A stretch of 64,000 nt of DNA. Origin: Adineta vaga (taxonomy: Eukaryota; Rotifera). Made by a program: the position numbers and the translations under genes. The notes beneath the pieces are model-generated. The model searched no databases. It was not told the origin of the DNA and saw only the letters and a program-made list of their open reading frames with translations. The stretch is from assembly GCA_021613535.1 (NCBI GenBank), contig CP075495.1:1240001-1304000 (forward strand), given 5' to 3'. Shown in pieces: positions 44,848 to 57,079 of this stretch. Position 1 is the first letter of the stretch. Every line of letters begins with the position of its first letter.

Positions 44848-46781
44848 TTAACGAGAAAAAAATTCTAAATCACCGATAATTAAATCAATGATTTGATCGA
44901 AAGACATATTTGATTGATTATTATTATTATTGATAACAAAAAATTGCTTTTGATGAATTAATGAAGTTATATTAAACAAAACATATTGTTCAGGACGAAT
45001 TTTCGTTGACCAATATTCACTAATATCTAAATTACTTGCTCGTCGACTTAAATATAAATCACACATATGATCTGTTAAATTCTAAATTAAAAATCAAAAT
45101 TAACTAATCAAATAGAATTTAAATTTCATACTGAAATTGTTGGTGTAGAAATGTGAATAAACATCAATGGCCATTTCACTAGATTCATATCAGCAACAGT
45201 TACTTTTAATAGAACTTTACTTGATGTTGATCGTTCTGTTCGTAATGAATTTTCCAAACTCATACATGCACGACGATTCCATCCGCATTTATCATTTTGT
45301 GAAAATGGTAAAACCTTTTATTGAAAAAGCAAATTCCATAGAAAAAGATTGAAAGTTCTTTTTTTCCCTAAATAAACAAACAAACAAACTTGTGTAAGTG
45401 AACAGGCAAGTGCTTGAGCTGGTCGATCTGTAAATTGACTACTCAATGGTTGAATAAAATTCACATTTAATTCACCAATTTCACCACTATCAATAAATAT
45501 TAATTGAGCTTTTTCATTTCCAACAAGTCGAATAATTCTTCCACGATACCAATTCGTATCATTTGGTGATTTTGCAACACAAAAATCACCTGATTGAGGA
45601 AAATAACTTTTATTCATATCAATACTATTGTAATACAAACTAATCATGAAAAAAAACAATTATCCGCTAATTTTCATGAAGAGAAAAACAAAATTACTTG
45701 AGATTTTGATGCATTTCATCGTACGATTCCGTTTGATTAGAAATTCGAAGAAAGAAATAAGTTGGATTATAATATTTCGATAGTTCACCTTCGAAATCAA
45801 CGCCACTTTGAAAACGTTGATAAGTAATAGTGACAGGAACATTGTATTCAACTAGAAACGAAAGTTTTCTTCGTCGAAATTGATCAGAATCTTATATTTA
45901 CTTGGTCGAATTGGAATTTGAGTCGGAGGATAATAGTTATTCTCACGATTTGTTGTTGTTGGTTTTGTTCCATTAAATGTTCCTCGTCGATAATGTTGTT
46001 GTTGTTGTTGATGATGATGACTAGATGATGATGTTATTCCATTCGAAGGATTTTGTTCGATTTTCGGAATTGGTCGAATTAAATGAGTGTTATTTAGATT
46101 TGATGGATATGTTGGAGGAGATGGATTTTTATTTACATGTTGAGAAACTGTCGATGGTGATGAACAATTACTTATCGATGGAAATATTGGAGAAGGATTA
46201 TCCAAATGTAAATCATCAGTTAATTGATACTAAAATATAAAGGAAAATACAATTCATTATGCACGAAAAATTGACATTATCGAAAATATTACGTGAGCTT
46301 TGACAGCATTGATTGTTTCTTTAACTGTTTGAACTTCTTTACCAATTTCCACTTGAATATCTACAATTATAGATGAAATAAAAACGATTCATTTTTTCAT
46401 TAGAGATAAATAATCAAATGATTTTTTACGTTGAAGTAATTGTGCCCATTGTTGAAGAGAAGTATGAATAGATTCTAATGTAATTAAACCAACGACTTGT
46501 TGTTTCGATACTTTCGTTTGATATTGAAATGAATTCTCCATTTGTCGTGAAATCATTTGACCTTTGATAACATTATTATTTGTTGAAATGAATGAATCAG
46601 ATGATAAATCCAAATATTCATGAATTTGTTCATCAAATATTTGAATTAAATATTCACAATGATTTTTATCATCAATACCAAACGTTGATTTTATTTGATT
46701 TTCAAGTAAATCCACTTCAATTGGATGTCTTAAATCAAATTTTCGTCGTTGTCGACCAAATTCAATAACTAACGTTAACAT
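44848..46781 (-). CDS. Tudor-domain protein
   Basis: About eight exons, roughly 530 residues. The N-terminal region (MLTLVIEFGRQRRKFDLRHP) is a PB1/ubiquitin-like or coiled region with VSKQQVVGLITLESIHTSLQ. A disordered Ser/Pro/Gln linker follows (SSSSHHHQQQQQHYRRG). Then comes an extended Tudor (TSN-like) unit: VPVTITYQRFQSGVDFEGEL, YFPQSGDFCVAKSPNDTNWY, RGRIIRLVGNEKAQLIFIDS, GEIGELNVNFIQPL and RPAQALACSL. The aromatic cage and the xxFIDSGE step are typical of methyl-arginine-binding Tudor domains. Such proteins assemble the germline piRNA machinery by binding Piwi proteins. That role is inferred from the family. Confidence 0.78.
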
Positions 46782-47945
46782 TATCTATTCTTCTAATTTC
46801 TTTTCTAACTGATTTGAAATCGTTAGAAAGAACGACAAAAAGATTTGAATTTATGCTTATCTACGTTTAATCCAAACTGACCAACACGATATCATTTATT
46901 ACTTCTACTAATGACATCTATCAATTAAACAACATAATGTATCTCGGATCAAAAAGAAAAAGATACTATCAATGATCCGATCATAGAGAAGAAAGAAATA
47001 TCATTCGGTATACAATTGATTCACTTTTATGATAACACTTCTAACTTTCCGAGTCCCATCATCATCATCCCGTATCTTTTCGAGATTTTTTCAAAATCAT
47101 TGATTTTCTTGTTGAACAACATCCATTACATCGAAAACATATGAGATAGAAACCATATGGTCACTAAAGAACAATCAGAGAGTCAAAAAACATGAAAACG
47201 AAGATCTGGTTCTAAGAGAGAAGGATAATTTCAATGAACTAATGACTCTGTCTATCTCTCTCTCTCTCTGTGTTTGTTTCGACGTCCGACGTCATCGGTC
47301 AATCAATTTCTTTTCTCATTGAATATTCTTGTTAACACAAAGAGAGAGTGATCGGGCAAACGGTCATTTATGAGTCATGACCAATGAATAACAATGACCT
47401 TGAACTTTGCCAATGAGAATAGTGTCTCTTCTTTCACCTTATATAAATTGATGTGTCTTCCAACATTAAATTACACAATTCAACAAACGGAGAAGAAAAT
47501 AAAAACAGTAAGTTGAAATCTATTCTTATTATGAAGACACTGTTCGTCTTGCCTCGCTAGTGAATCAAATTAAGCGAAGCCTGTCGGCCAGTTCCTTCTA
47601 ATAAGATCTTTTGAATGTTTTCATCGATCAATTTCATTATTTCAATTGGGAAAATTGCGATTACACTGTTCACACACCTCGCGCAGTGATAAACTCTTTG
47701 TCTTATTTTAGACAAAGAGGCGACAAGTCCGCCAGATTGTGCGAACAGTCTAATTGCTCATTCCAAATACCATCAGATAAAAAGTAACAAAATCAGACAC
47801 AAAGAAAAACTGTTCATCTAGCCTCGCCTGTGTATTTCTAATCTATTAAGGCGGGAGCAGGTTGTGACAGTCATTATATGTGTCTATGAACGTCGAAAAC
47901 AATGTCTTTATTTGTTTAAAAAACGAATGTAGCAAATTTTTAGAT
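46782..47945. other. Intergenic with foldback element and repeats
   Basis: Upstream of the Tudor gene. Contains the 14-mer at 46909-46922, a (CT)n tract near 47254-47270, and the foldback/repeat cluster at 47539-47830. Confidence 0.5.
47539..47827. mobile_element. Foldback (MITE-like) element within a pair of 19-bp repeats
   Basis: Imperfect 20-bp inverted ends (47657-47676 GCGATTACACTGTTCACACA; 47738-47757 TGTGCGAACAGTCTAATTGC) enclose a perfect 9-bp hairpin (CTCTTTGTC 47694-47702 / GACAAAGAG 47711-47719). Outside them, ACTGTTCRTCTWGCCTCGC occurs directly at 47539-47557 and 47809-47827. The shared ACTGTTC word ties all parts together. No ORF. Confidence 0.5.
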
Positions 47946-48905
47946 TTAAACTTGTGCCATACGGATATAACCTTTGCCACTTGGAAGATCGTTTTTAACT
48001 TGAACACCTTGTGGAAAATATTTTTTTACGTCTTCATCTTTCACACTCGGTGGTACCATTACTTTGTCACCAACCTGAGAGAAGAAAAATTGTTTTCAAA
48101 GGAAACCCAACGGCTATATGTTTACCTTCCAGTCAACTGGTGTTGCAATGGGTAATCGAGCAGAAAGTTGTAATGAATCAAGTAAACGAAGGATTTCACT
48201 AGAAAAGAAATGCACTGTTTTTGTACTTTATTTGGAAATAAATTTACTCAAAATTTCTTCCAGTTGTTGCTGGATAAAGTAAACTTGCTTTTACTTTCTT
48301 ATCTTGTCCAATGAAGAAAACCTAATTAAATGAAAGATATATATATATTTATTGAATTAAATCAAAGAGAAACTAACTGCACGTGCTGTTAATGGTAAAC
48401 CTTTGTTATCGAATTCAGATGGATCGATCATTCCAAGTTGTACAGCTAATTTTCTATCACTATCATCAATAATTGGGAATGCAAAGTCACCATGTGGTAT
48501 TATTTTACATTTATCGCCTGAGCATTGAACATTTGGTCCTCCATATGCTTGTAAATCCTAGTTAGTTTCATACATTTGTAGAGAAAGTTTAGTTGAAATA
48601 AATAAATTACTTTGATCCATCCATGATGATTGTCAATAGAATCACATGATAAACCAATTAATTTTGTATTTCGTTTGGCAAATTCAGGAGCTAATTTAGC
48701 AGCACGTGAGAGTTCAGTTGTACATACTGGTGTATAGTCAGCTGGATGTGAAAATAAAATTCCCCAACTGAAAGATGAAAGTTTCGAATAGGATTAGAAA
48801 AGAAATTGAAACGAACCTGTCTCCAAGCCATTCATGTAATTGAATATCACCAACAGTGGTTTTCAATTGAAAATTTGGAAATTCATCACCTAATTTCAAT
48901 GACAT
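47946..48905 (-). CDS. PRDX6: Peroxiredoxin 6 (1-Cys peroxiredoxin)
   Basis: Six exons, about 220 residues; start at [15 protein letters not shown] (an upstream in-frame Met at 48935 is less likely). The peroxidatic site is [20 protein letters not shown]. The exon junction AG|T recreates GDSWG, the lipase-type motif of PRDX6. The rest follows the family: [76 protein letters not shown], and the long C-terminal arm with VGDKVMVPP. Reduces H2O2 and phospholipid peroxides, in cytosol. No second resolving Cys, as expected. Antioxidant enzymes matter in desiccation-tolerant animals, but this is an ordinary ortholog. Confidence 0.92.
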
Positions 48906-49496
48906 TTTGTTCGTGGAGAAGAATTTAAAGTTCAAATGTCTAGAAGAGATATCGTCGAATGAAAAAACGTATAAATGGTTATGTCATATAAAGGATGAGA
49001 AAGAAAAACGCTTCGTCATACTTCAGTATGTCGAAAGCAAGGACACCTCTCGTATGCGGACGGCACAATGACATCTATTTATCAGAAAAGAAAAGCGTAT
49101 CGTTGTTCTTAATGGATTGTGAAGAAATAAAAAAAAGTGATAGGAGTGTGAGATAGTGAGTGATTCTTTTTTTTTCGAGTAACCTTTGATCAGACAGTGA
49201 CATATGATTATTATACATTCGTAAGATGTCGAAAACGAAAATGACTTCTTATTTTGAAATTTTGCCTTGCTATTATATAATTGAGTCAGATGATCTAAAC
49301 GTACTTTTGTTTTTTGGCCTTAACATACTTGAAATAATATCAGTAAAAAGATAAGAAAAATGTTATACATGCATTTCATTTTTATGATTCGAAAAGAAAA
49401 ATGATTTATGAGAAGAATACATCAATAAATGATGACCTGGAAGATTTCTTTAAAATACAAAATAAGATTAAATAAAATGAAAATTATTGGATGAAT
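48906..49496. other. Intergenic, upstream of peroxiredoxin
   Basis: AATGACATCTATT (49067-49079) lies 162 bp upstream of the peroxiredoxin start. AT-rich otherwise. Confidence 0.4.
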
Positions 49497-50598
49497 TTAT
49501 CGTCGTTGATTTCCAGTTCCACCTGATCGTCGATGTGAATTCGTATCATTCTAATGAATGATGATCATATTTTCATATAGAAGAAAAAGAAAATCTTACA
49601 TTCATTTCTTGATTGGTGACTTGTAAATTATTAACACGTTTTTCCATAGTTGACATCCATTCAGTATACATTTGTTCCCAAGTTGCAATCTAAAACTAGA
49701 GAATATAGAAATAACAAATGAAATAAATCTTTACTTGTTTCTTTGCTTCTTCTTCTTGACGACATAATTCAGCCATTTTATCTGCATATTCTTTCTTCAT
49801 TTTCTCACAAGCATTCTAAGTGAGTATTGGTTTCTCGTGAAGATGAATTTATTCTTGTATGAATGAACTTACTTGATAATCTTGATTTTCTTTTTGTAAT
49901 TTATCACAGCGATTTTTAACATCGACTAATTGTGATTGTGCCAATGATAAATATCGTTCGACTGACTACATAAAAGAAATTTTCGAAGAAAATAACAATT
50001 GAAATAAATACAAGAGAAACCTCTTTAGCAGTTCGTTGTTCTTGTGTTTTCTTTTCTTGCGTCATCAGTTGATCCATTGTTTCTATATTATCTTCTTTTT
50101 GACGATCTAATAATTCTTGAGAAGTTGGACATTTCGGACAAGAAGCAGAAGTAGTTGTGGGCGGTGGTGCGGATTGTTTTTTTGCTACGTCTTTTAGTTC
50201 AATTTGTTTTTTTAATTGTAAATTCGACTTTTTTTCTGAATCTAGTATGCCTTCTAATTCGTCGCATCGATCACATTTCATTTTTTCAGTACGATTTGTT
50301 CTATGAATAACAAAAATCTTGCATAAAAGTTTATTCATAAGAAATAAAAACGAACCCGGCACCAGTTGCATTCACATATTCTTTTTCAGTTTTAACAACT
50401 GTTGTTGCCGCTTTTGCACGACGTAATTCTTCTACTTTGATTTTAAATTCATTAGATTGGCGTTCAAGCTGAAAATATACGAAAAGATAATAAATTATAA
50501 AGAATTCTTAAATTCACTTCAGCAATTCGATTTTTTAAACCAGGAATATCTTCTTTTGTTTTTCCTGTTTGTTGCATTGAACTTGTTGATGAACTCAT
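49497..50598 (-). CDS. Coiled-coil protein of unknown function
   Basis: About seven short exons, roughly 270 residues; start MSSSTSSMQQTGKTKEDIPG. Heptad-like helices run through most of it: LKNRIAELERQSNEFKIKVE, LEGILDSEKKSNLQLKKQIE, TMDQLMTQEKKTQEQRTAKE, YLSLAQSQLVDVKNRCDKLQ and ACEKMKKEYADKMAELCRQE. Two CxxC pairs occur (KCDRCDE and SCPKCPTS), possibly one shared zinc site. It ends in a basic Gly/Arg tail (SHRRSGGTGNQRR). No family recognised. Could be centrosomal, ciliary or vesicle-tethering. Confidence 0.6.
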
Positions 50599-51102
50599 GA
50601 TTTGATCGTAACTATTTTTCAGAAAACAAAAGTAAAGATTTTTTTTTATTTACTTTAAATTCTTTTTCAATCAATAGAAACCAACAAAATCAATTCGATA
50701 GAGGTCGAGCATATCTATTCTTTTTGAATCAGCATCGTAGAATCAAAAAATTCTTTGAAAACCAATGAAATTTGATTGTACTATTATTTATTTATACACT
50801 ATAAGACTCTCTTGATAATCAACGATGCAGAGTACAAGCACATCTCATGTGTCCGAATGCGACCTTGAATTCCGTCGGTAAAATGTCAATTGCTGCAAAC
50901 ATTACGAGCGTTCTTTTTAGGAGTATTCGATTATATGGTCTTCGGCACCTATTGGATCCGATTGAGGATTGATTGACCTAGGATTTGAATTCATGCGAGT
51001 GTCTTGATAAAAACAGAAGGAGAAATAGAGTTTTTGTAGATTTTCAATCTTAAATTATGATTATGTCCATATTATAAACGAGTTTTCAAAGATATTTTCA
51101 TG
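50599..51102. other. Intergenic with dispersed repeat B copy 2
   Basis: Repeat B is at 50867-50959. Nothing else recognised upstream of the tRNA. Confidence 0.45.
50867..50959 (-). repeat. Dispersed repeat family B, copy 2
   Basis: Reverse complement aligns with 40607-40700, sharing CTAAAAAGAACGCTC and GGATCCAAYAGGT. Flanked here too by extra GGATT/GATCC words (50954-50985). Confidence 0.6.
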
Positions 51103-51174
51103 TCCGCGGTAGTATAGTGGTGAGTATCCCCGCCTGTCACGCGGGAAACCGGGGTTCGATTCCCCGCCGCGGAG
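51103..51174 (+). tRNA. tRNA-Asp (GTC)
   Basis: 72 bases. Acceptor stem TCCGCGG/CCGCGGA with discriminator G; D-arm with GTAGTATAGTGGT (A-box type). Anticodon stem CCCGC/GCGGG with loop CTGTCAC (anticodon GTC at 51136-51138). T-arm CCGGGGTTCGATTCCCCG (B box). Followed by T-rich DNA suited to Pol III termination. Paired with an identical inverted copy at 51542-51613. Confidence 0.95.
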
Positions 51175-51541
51175 TATTTCTTTTTTCTTCTTCTAATCTC
51201 ATCATTACCTTCGAAATTCTTTTCTTTCTTTTGTTTATTTGCTAAGAAAAGTCAAAATATATATATATATAGATTTTTATAATCGCACACAATCTTGTAT
51301 ATCAATCATATATTGATTTGGTACCACAGACAGTGGAATTATTCCACATATTTATGACGATTTTCAATCATATGCAGTTTCTTTAGTTCATCATATAAAA
51401 ATGTATTCAATTGAACGACGTCCTTTTTGATTGGAGAAATTGTCAAGAGAAGATTATTGCTACACATGTGCATCTATGAATACTTCTGTTGTATAGCATC
51501 ACAGAATTGAAGAACGAGAAGGAACAAAACAAAAAAGAATA
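51175..51541. other. Spacer between inverted tRNA-Asp genes
   Basis: 367 bp, AT-rich, with a TA microsatellite near 51258-51272. No gene seen. Confidence 0.5.
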
Positions 51542-51613
51542 CTCCGCGGCGGGGAATCGAACCCCGGTTTCCCGCGTGACAGGCGGGGATACTCACCACT
51601 ATACTACCGCGGA
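51542..51613 (-). tRNA. tRNA-Asp (GTC), inverted copy
   Basis: Exact reverse complement of the gene at 51103-51174, anticodon at 51578-51580. The identity extends a few bases beyond each end (ATG before, GTATT after). Followed on its strand by a T run (TTCTTTTTTG) as terminator. The two genes converge tail to tail. Confidence 0.95.
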
Positions 51614-51879
51614 CATAAATCATACTTACAGATCGGTATATCTATATAAATCTATCAAACTATTTCTTCTAATTAATTCAATAGTATGTTTCCAAAACAT
51701 GATTACGAGATTTCAATTTCATTAAATATTACAATTGATAGAGATCGATATATATATACTTTATTTATTAATAAGAATCAAATAATGAAAAAATAGAAGC
51801 GATGCACTGTCACTAAAAAAAACTATATTCTTAACTATTGTCAAATAATCACTGGAAAAAGTTATGAAAACTTGTCTAA

Positions 51880-54800
51880 TTAAGATTGATTGGAATAGCT
51901 CATTCCATCATCGTCCTCCTCATTATCTTCATTTTCATTCCATGGTACTGTATATTCCATTGCTTCTTGACGAAGATATAAATTATCACTTTGTCTTAAT
52001 TGTCGAAGAAGCTTTTGACATTGTTCTCGATCAACACCTTTTTGATTAAATACTGAATCTTTCAAAAATGTGAACATAACTAATGAACGATGTTTTTCTT
52101 CGATAAACCATCGAGCCAATTGAAGTTTTCCATCAAGATCTAAATGTTGAATAAAATCACAACTATTTTTATCATTGATCACATTTGCTAAATGAGTTAA
52201 AACTTGTTCAAAATATTTTTCCGGTAAATTATCTTGTAAAATTTTGAAAACATCTTCAAGTTCTTCTTTATTTTCTGTTATTTTTACCAATAATGTTCCT
52301 AAAATTGGCGCTAATGTTTTATCAAATTGAAAAACAATTGAAGTTATCGATCGAAGTGAAGCTTTCTTTTGTTTATCAATTTTGTCCATATAAGAATTTA
52401 GAAGTGTTAAAAGACGTTGAATACGATGATAAACAGGTAAATCATGTTGATTATCAATGGCATTTTCTTTCGAATCAATTTCATCTCGACATAACATTAT
52501 TTTCTTTATAATTTCCATAATTCGATTTAATGAACTATTAGTTTGATATTTATAACATGAAAGAACGGCTTGAAAAGCATTTTGCCAAAGATTATTTCCA
52601 TCTTTATCAAATCGAATACATAATAATTCAGCTTTTTCAGTTAATTTTTCTACATCACAATATTCATAATCAATACTAGACCAAGCCCATGATCGTGCTT
52701 CTAATGAAGTTGGATGATCTAAAACTTGAAATTGAATTTGATTGATAAATGCTTTGTAAATATCTTTTGAAGAATTTTTGAATTTCGTCAATGGCCAACG
52801 AGATTCACCTCGACTTGCAGAAAATAAAGTTTGAATCACTGGTAAATATTCATCTTTTGTTGCTTGTTCAAGAATTTGCCAAATTATTGTTTGATCATCT
52901 GTTTTACCAATAAAATGAAGTAATGTTGATATAAGACATGTACGAACATCTTGATGAGGTTGTTTATCCCAAAATGGTTTAATAATAAGATGAACTAAAT
53001 CTGAATTTGATACAAATTCAATTAATAAACGAAGAATTTCTTTATTTGCTGTTATACCTAAATATAAAGATATGAAATGACCAGTAACTTTTTTTTCTTC
53101 ATTCTTACCAAGTTTTTGAAATTGTTCATCTTGAATGAATAGAAGATATTGTTTTAAGAAAATTTCATCGGGAACTTTACGAGATATGAATAACATTGCA
53201 TCACTTATATATTTTGCATTGGCTGCATTGATTTTTGTTTTTAAAATTTCAAATCGTTCAAGAAGTTTTTCAGGTGGTAAATCCATTGTAGCTGGTAAAC
53301 AAATAATTATATGATTAAGTGATTCTGCAGTAGCACCACGACCAGGTCGACTATTATTATTATTATTACTAGGAATTACTAATTGTGAATCTTCTTCTTT
53401 TGTTTGAATCCATTGAAGAGTTTTATTATATGTACGTGGTATACGACGAAGAACACGTAATGCTTTTAATTTATGGACATTACTTATTTCTTTATCCTAT
53501 AAAAAAAACCCATCAATGAAATATAATATTTGTACGAAAAAAAAGTTCATACTTGTAAATATTCATTTAGAATTATATTCGTAATTCGTTCTTGTTGTTT
53601 ATCAGTTAATAGATGAGAACAACTGGCTAATAGATCAATATTAAAACCAGGTATCTTTTTTATAGCCCTGCTATTATCCGTATCCAATGAAAATTGACTT
53701 TCTTCATTTGTTAATTTATCTTCTGTTATAATTTGTTCATCTTCAAGTAATTGATCAATCCATAATCGATGTTGTTGATATCGTAAAATACTTTGTTGAA
53801 CTTCTTTTTCATAGAAAAATAATTTACTAAGTTTTAGTAAATGATTGATACGTTCTGATCGTGTCGAACGATTTTCAAGGAAAACTTTTACAATCGAATT
53901 ATCCATATTAATACAAAGTGCTGATTGAAGTTTTTTCGATGATGGTAATGATTCAGTAAAAAATTTGTTCAAGAATGTATCGATTTGTGGCATAAGCCAG
54001 GCCTTTTCTATTGGATATATTAAACCACGATATAATTCATTTATAGAACGTGCTAAAACAAATCTTGGAAATAAATCGTTAACAAGAATCTCGGCATATA
54101 TTTGACGTGCTTCTGGATATGCTTGAGATAATGGTGGAGATGAATATTGATATGAATCAGGTGTACCTGCATCCGTTGAATAACATCTAAATTTAAAAAA
54201 AAGAGTCAATCCTTTTGGATATATTCTTCAAATAGGTTATTTTTCACTTACTGTGTAAGAATTTGCGTGGCGAATTTTTGAATTTTTTCTTTTTGTTCTT
54301 TATTTAAATAATATTCAGCACGTCGAAGTAAAAAAGTTCCATAATCAATAAGAATATGCAATGTATTATTTGATCTTTGTAAATGATTGAATGCAAGATT
54401 AATAATCGTTTGAATTGATTGAAAATTATTTGGTAAAATTTCTAAATGAAATTGATTATCTAATGTTTGAAGTTGTGTTAAGAAATTTTCAATAACTATA
54501 AGTTGTTCATTTGTAAATCGTTTTTCAATCCATTGAAGAACATTTTTAACTGATTGTTCATTAGTTGATAGAGCACATTTTAAAAACAATGGATAATTAT
54601 TTGTACGTTGAAGAACATCGGAACCAGTTTTTTTAAATAATTTTAAAAATTCATCGAATATTTCTTGTGTCATTGTTTGATAACATAGGAGAGATAATCG
54701 TTGTTTGGCATCAACAATTCCTTTTCGTTCATCTTGTGCTAATAAATGAAGAGAAAGTGGAGTAGTTAATTCTGAATATTTTTCCAAAAGAACAAGTGTA

Positions 54801-56055
54801 TCTCTATTTCCATCTTTTAATAATTTTTTCATGAAAACTTCTTTTCCAATACGTTCATTAATAACGGTTTCAATTAACCATTTACGTTGTTTTTTTAATG
54901 CACTAAGACTTGTTTGTGAGGTTTTATCTCGAAGCATATATTGTAGAAGATTAATCGTATGATTTGTTGACCATTTACATGTATCATAGAGAGCGAAGAA
55001 CAAACGAATGTAGTTTTCGATGGAAAATGAACTAGGAAATCGAAATGAATCAAGATCATGTCCATCATTACTCCATGTTGATTCATATTTGATTGAACCT
55101 AGATGAAAAAGAAATTTGTATGAAAAACAAAAAAGAAAGAAATCAATTAACCTGGTTCATTAGCAGCAATAATTGTAATTAATTCAATAATTTCATTAGG
55201 TACAACTTTAAATAGATATTCTAAATATGATTCTATAATTAATGGAAGAAATCTTCGATATTTCTCCAAATGATTTACATATTCGATTGCCAAACGAACA
55301 ATTTCTTTTGGTTGTTTCTTTATTAATCCTTCGAAGATTTTAGTATTTTCTCGAAAATACTTGATATATTTTTCTTTATTATTTTTCTTGTTATTTATAT
55401 CATTTTTGATTAATTCAATTATAACTGTTGGTTGATAAAATACTAATTTGAAATATAATGGAGAATTTTGATCCATTTGTTCAATACGTGTAATTGACCA
55501 ATGAGATAAAATTTCGATAATTTTATCTTTTGAACAAAATGGTAAAAGATATGCATCGATATTGTATTGATCATGATGATTAGTTTCATTTAGACGACAG
55601 AGTAAATCATAGAAAAATGAAGGAGATTTTTTCAAAGAATCAATTCGATTTAGATTTCGTAGAATTTGATTTTTCATACTAAAAATGAGAAGAAAAACTA
55701 AAAAAGATTAAATGTTAAATAAGATGAAAATCGCTTACAATCGTGGAATTGTTTTATCATTTACTGTTTGAACAAGAAAATCATGAATTACTTGTTGATC
55801 TTTTTGTAATCGAAGCCAATTTTTTCCAGCATGTACTCGTTGTTCAACTGGATATGATTGATTAGTAAATATATCCAATAAATTCTTTTCATTTTTCATT
55901 AATAATGATAAAAATATTAATAATCGAAGATCATCATAAGATGAAATAGATGATTGTTTTAAACGTTGTTCAATTTCGGTTTTATCAGTCAATGATAAAA
56001 TATATTTGATTCGATCAACCCATGATAATCCTTCCATTTCAGTGATTGAAGACAT
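51880..56055 (-). CDS. Large all-helical repeat protein, rotifer-type, unknown
   Basis: Five exons (about 56055-55738, 55677-55150, 55100-54250, 54190-53547, 53500-51880), in-phase junctions, about 1,310 residues. Starts MSSITEMEGLSWVDRIKYIL. The whole length is made of helices of 15-20 residues with Leu/Ile spacing, for example IIELIKNDINNKKNNKE, LPLIIESYLEYLFKVVPNEI, HLIIKPFWDKQPHQDVRTCL and FDKTLAPILGTLLVKITENK. This suits HEAT/ARM-like solenoid folding. The C-terminus is acidic (WNENEDNEEDDDGMSYSNQS). No catalytic motif and no known family seen. The long intact frames show it is a real gene. Probable scaffold. Confidence 0.7.
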
Positions 56056-57079
56056 TTTTTTAGAAGATTAAATATCTAGAAGGAAAATACATTCGTTTAT
56101 ATATGAAAATATTTCTCGCCAATGGCGAAATTTGTTTTCGAAAGAAAGTTGAAAGATAACCATTAAGGATTTGTCTTATTTATGAAGTAATATGTACTCA
56201 ATTCTTATAAAGAACCAATCATAATAGTATTTCGTTTTGTGGTGAAATTTTCTAATGATAGAATGATTATTCATCGCATGTAAACGAAGATTTACATCGA
56301 TAAGTATTATCTGTTTCTATAATTAACCATTAAATGTATGGGAATTTGAAAATGACAATTTTTTTTTGAATGACAACACGTCGTAGTAGTGAAAAATGCA
56401 CAAAACAGAGAAGGAACAAAATGAAGAAAAAAGAGGGCGCAGTTATATTAGACCGTTAAATTCATATTATGCGAAAACAATGTATTAAGCATATACATTT
56501 ATTCCGCATAATATTATTGAAGAATTGAATGTCTTTCTACAGAATATATATAAGTTAAGAAAATATATTGGGATGATTCCACCGTATGTCTGACACGTTT
56601 ACAGTGAATTTCTTCAAACTGATTTTCTCTTTAGTATAACAGTAAAAGACCATTAATAAAGTCTCATTCAATGATTATAGTACACTTTGAATAACTAACA
56701 ATCTGAAAGTGAATTGAAGACGAATCATTTAAGTTCTTCTCATCTCAGATATTTGCCATCAATTGAATCAATGAAAACAAAGCCTAAATGTTACTTGAAA
56801 TTGAATCTAAGTTGTAGAGAAAAACTAGTATGATTACAATAAAATCCAAAGTAAAATAATTACTTATTGATATTCCGAGATAAGACAACATTGATTTCTC
56901 AATTTCAAGTAGTGTCATCTATAGAAAAACATCTACAAAGATCTTTTCAATCATCCAATGAGAACTATTTGTTTTTCCTCTTTCTATTCTTCAACACTTT
57001 TTATCTTATCAAAAAACACATTTACATTACTGTTGAGCTTCGTCATCGTTCGATTTTCATTATCAAAAACTAATTCAAG
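56056..57079. other. 1-kb intergenic, divergent promoters
   Basis: Between the helical-repeat gene (-) and V-ATPase E (+). AT-rich; no gene or RNA recognised. Confidence 0.4.

Noticed and set aside
51489-51725. 78-residue plus-strand ORF
   Set aside because: Runs across the inverted tRNA-Asp gene; the sequence is explained by the tRNA.
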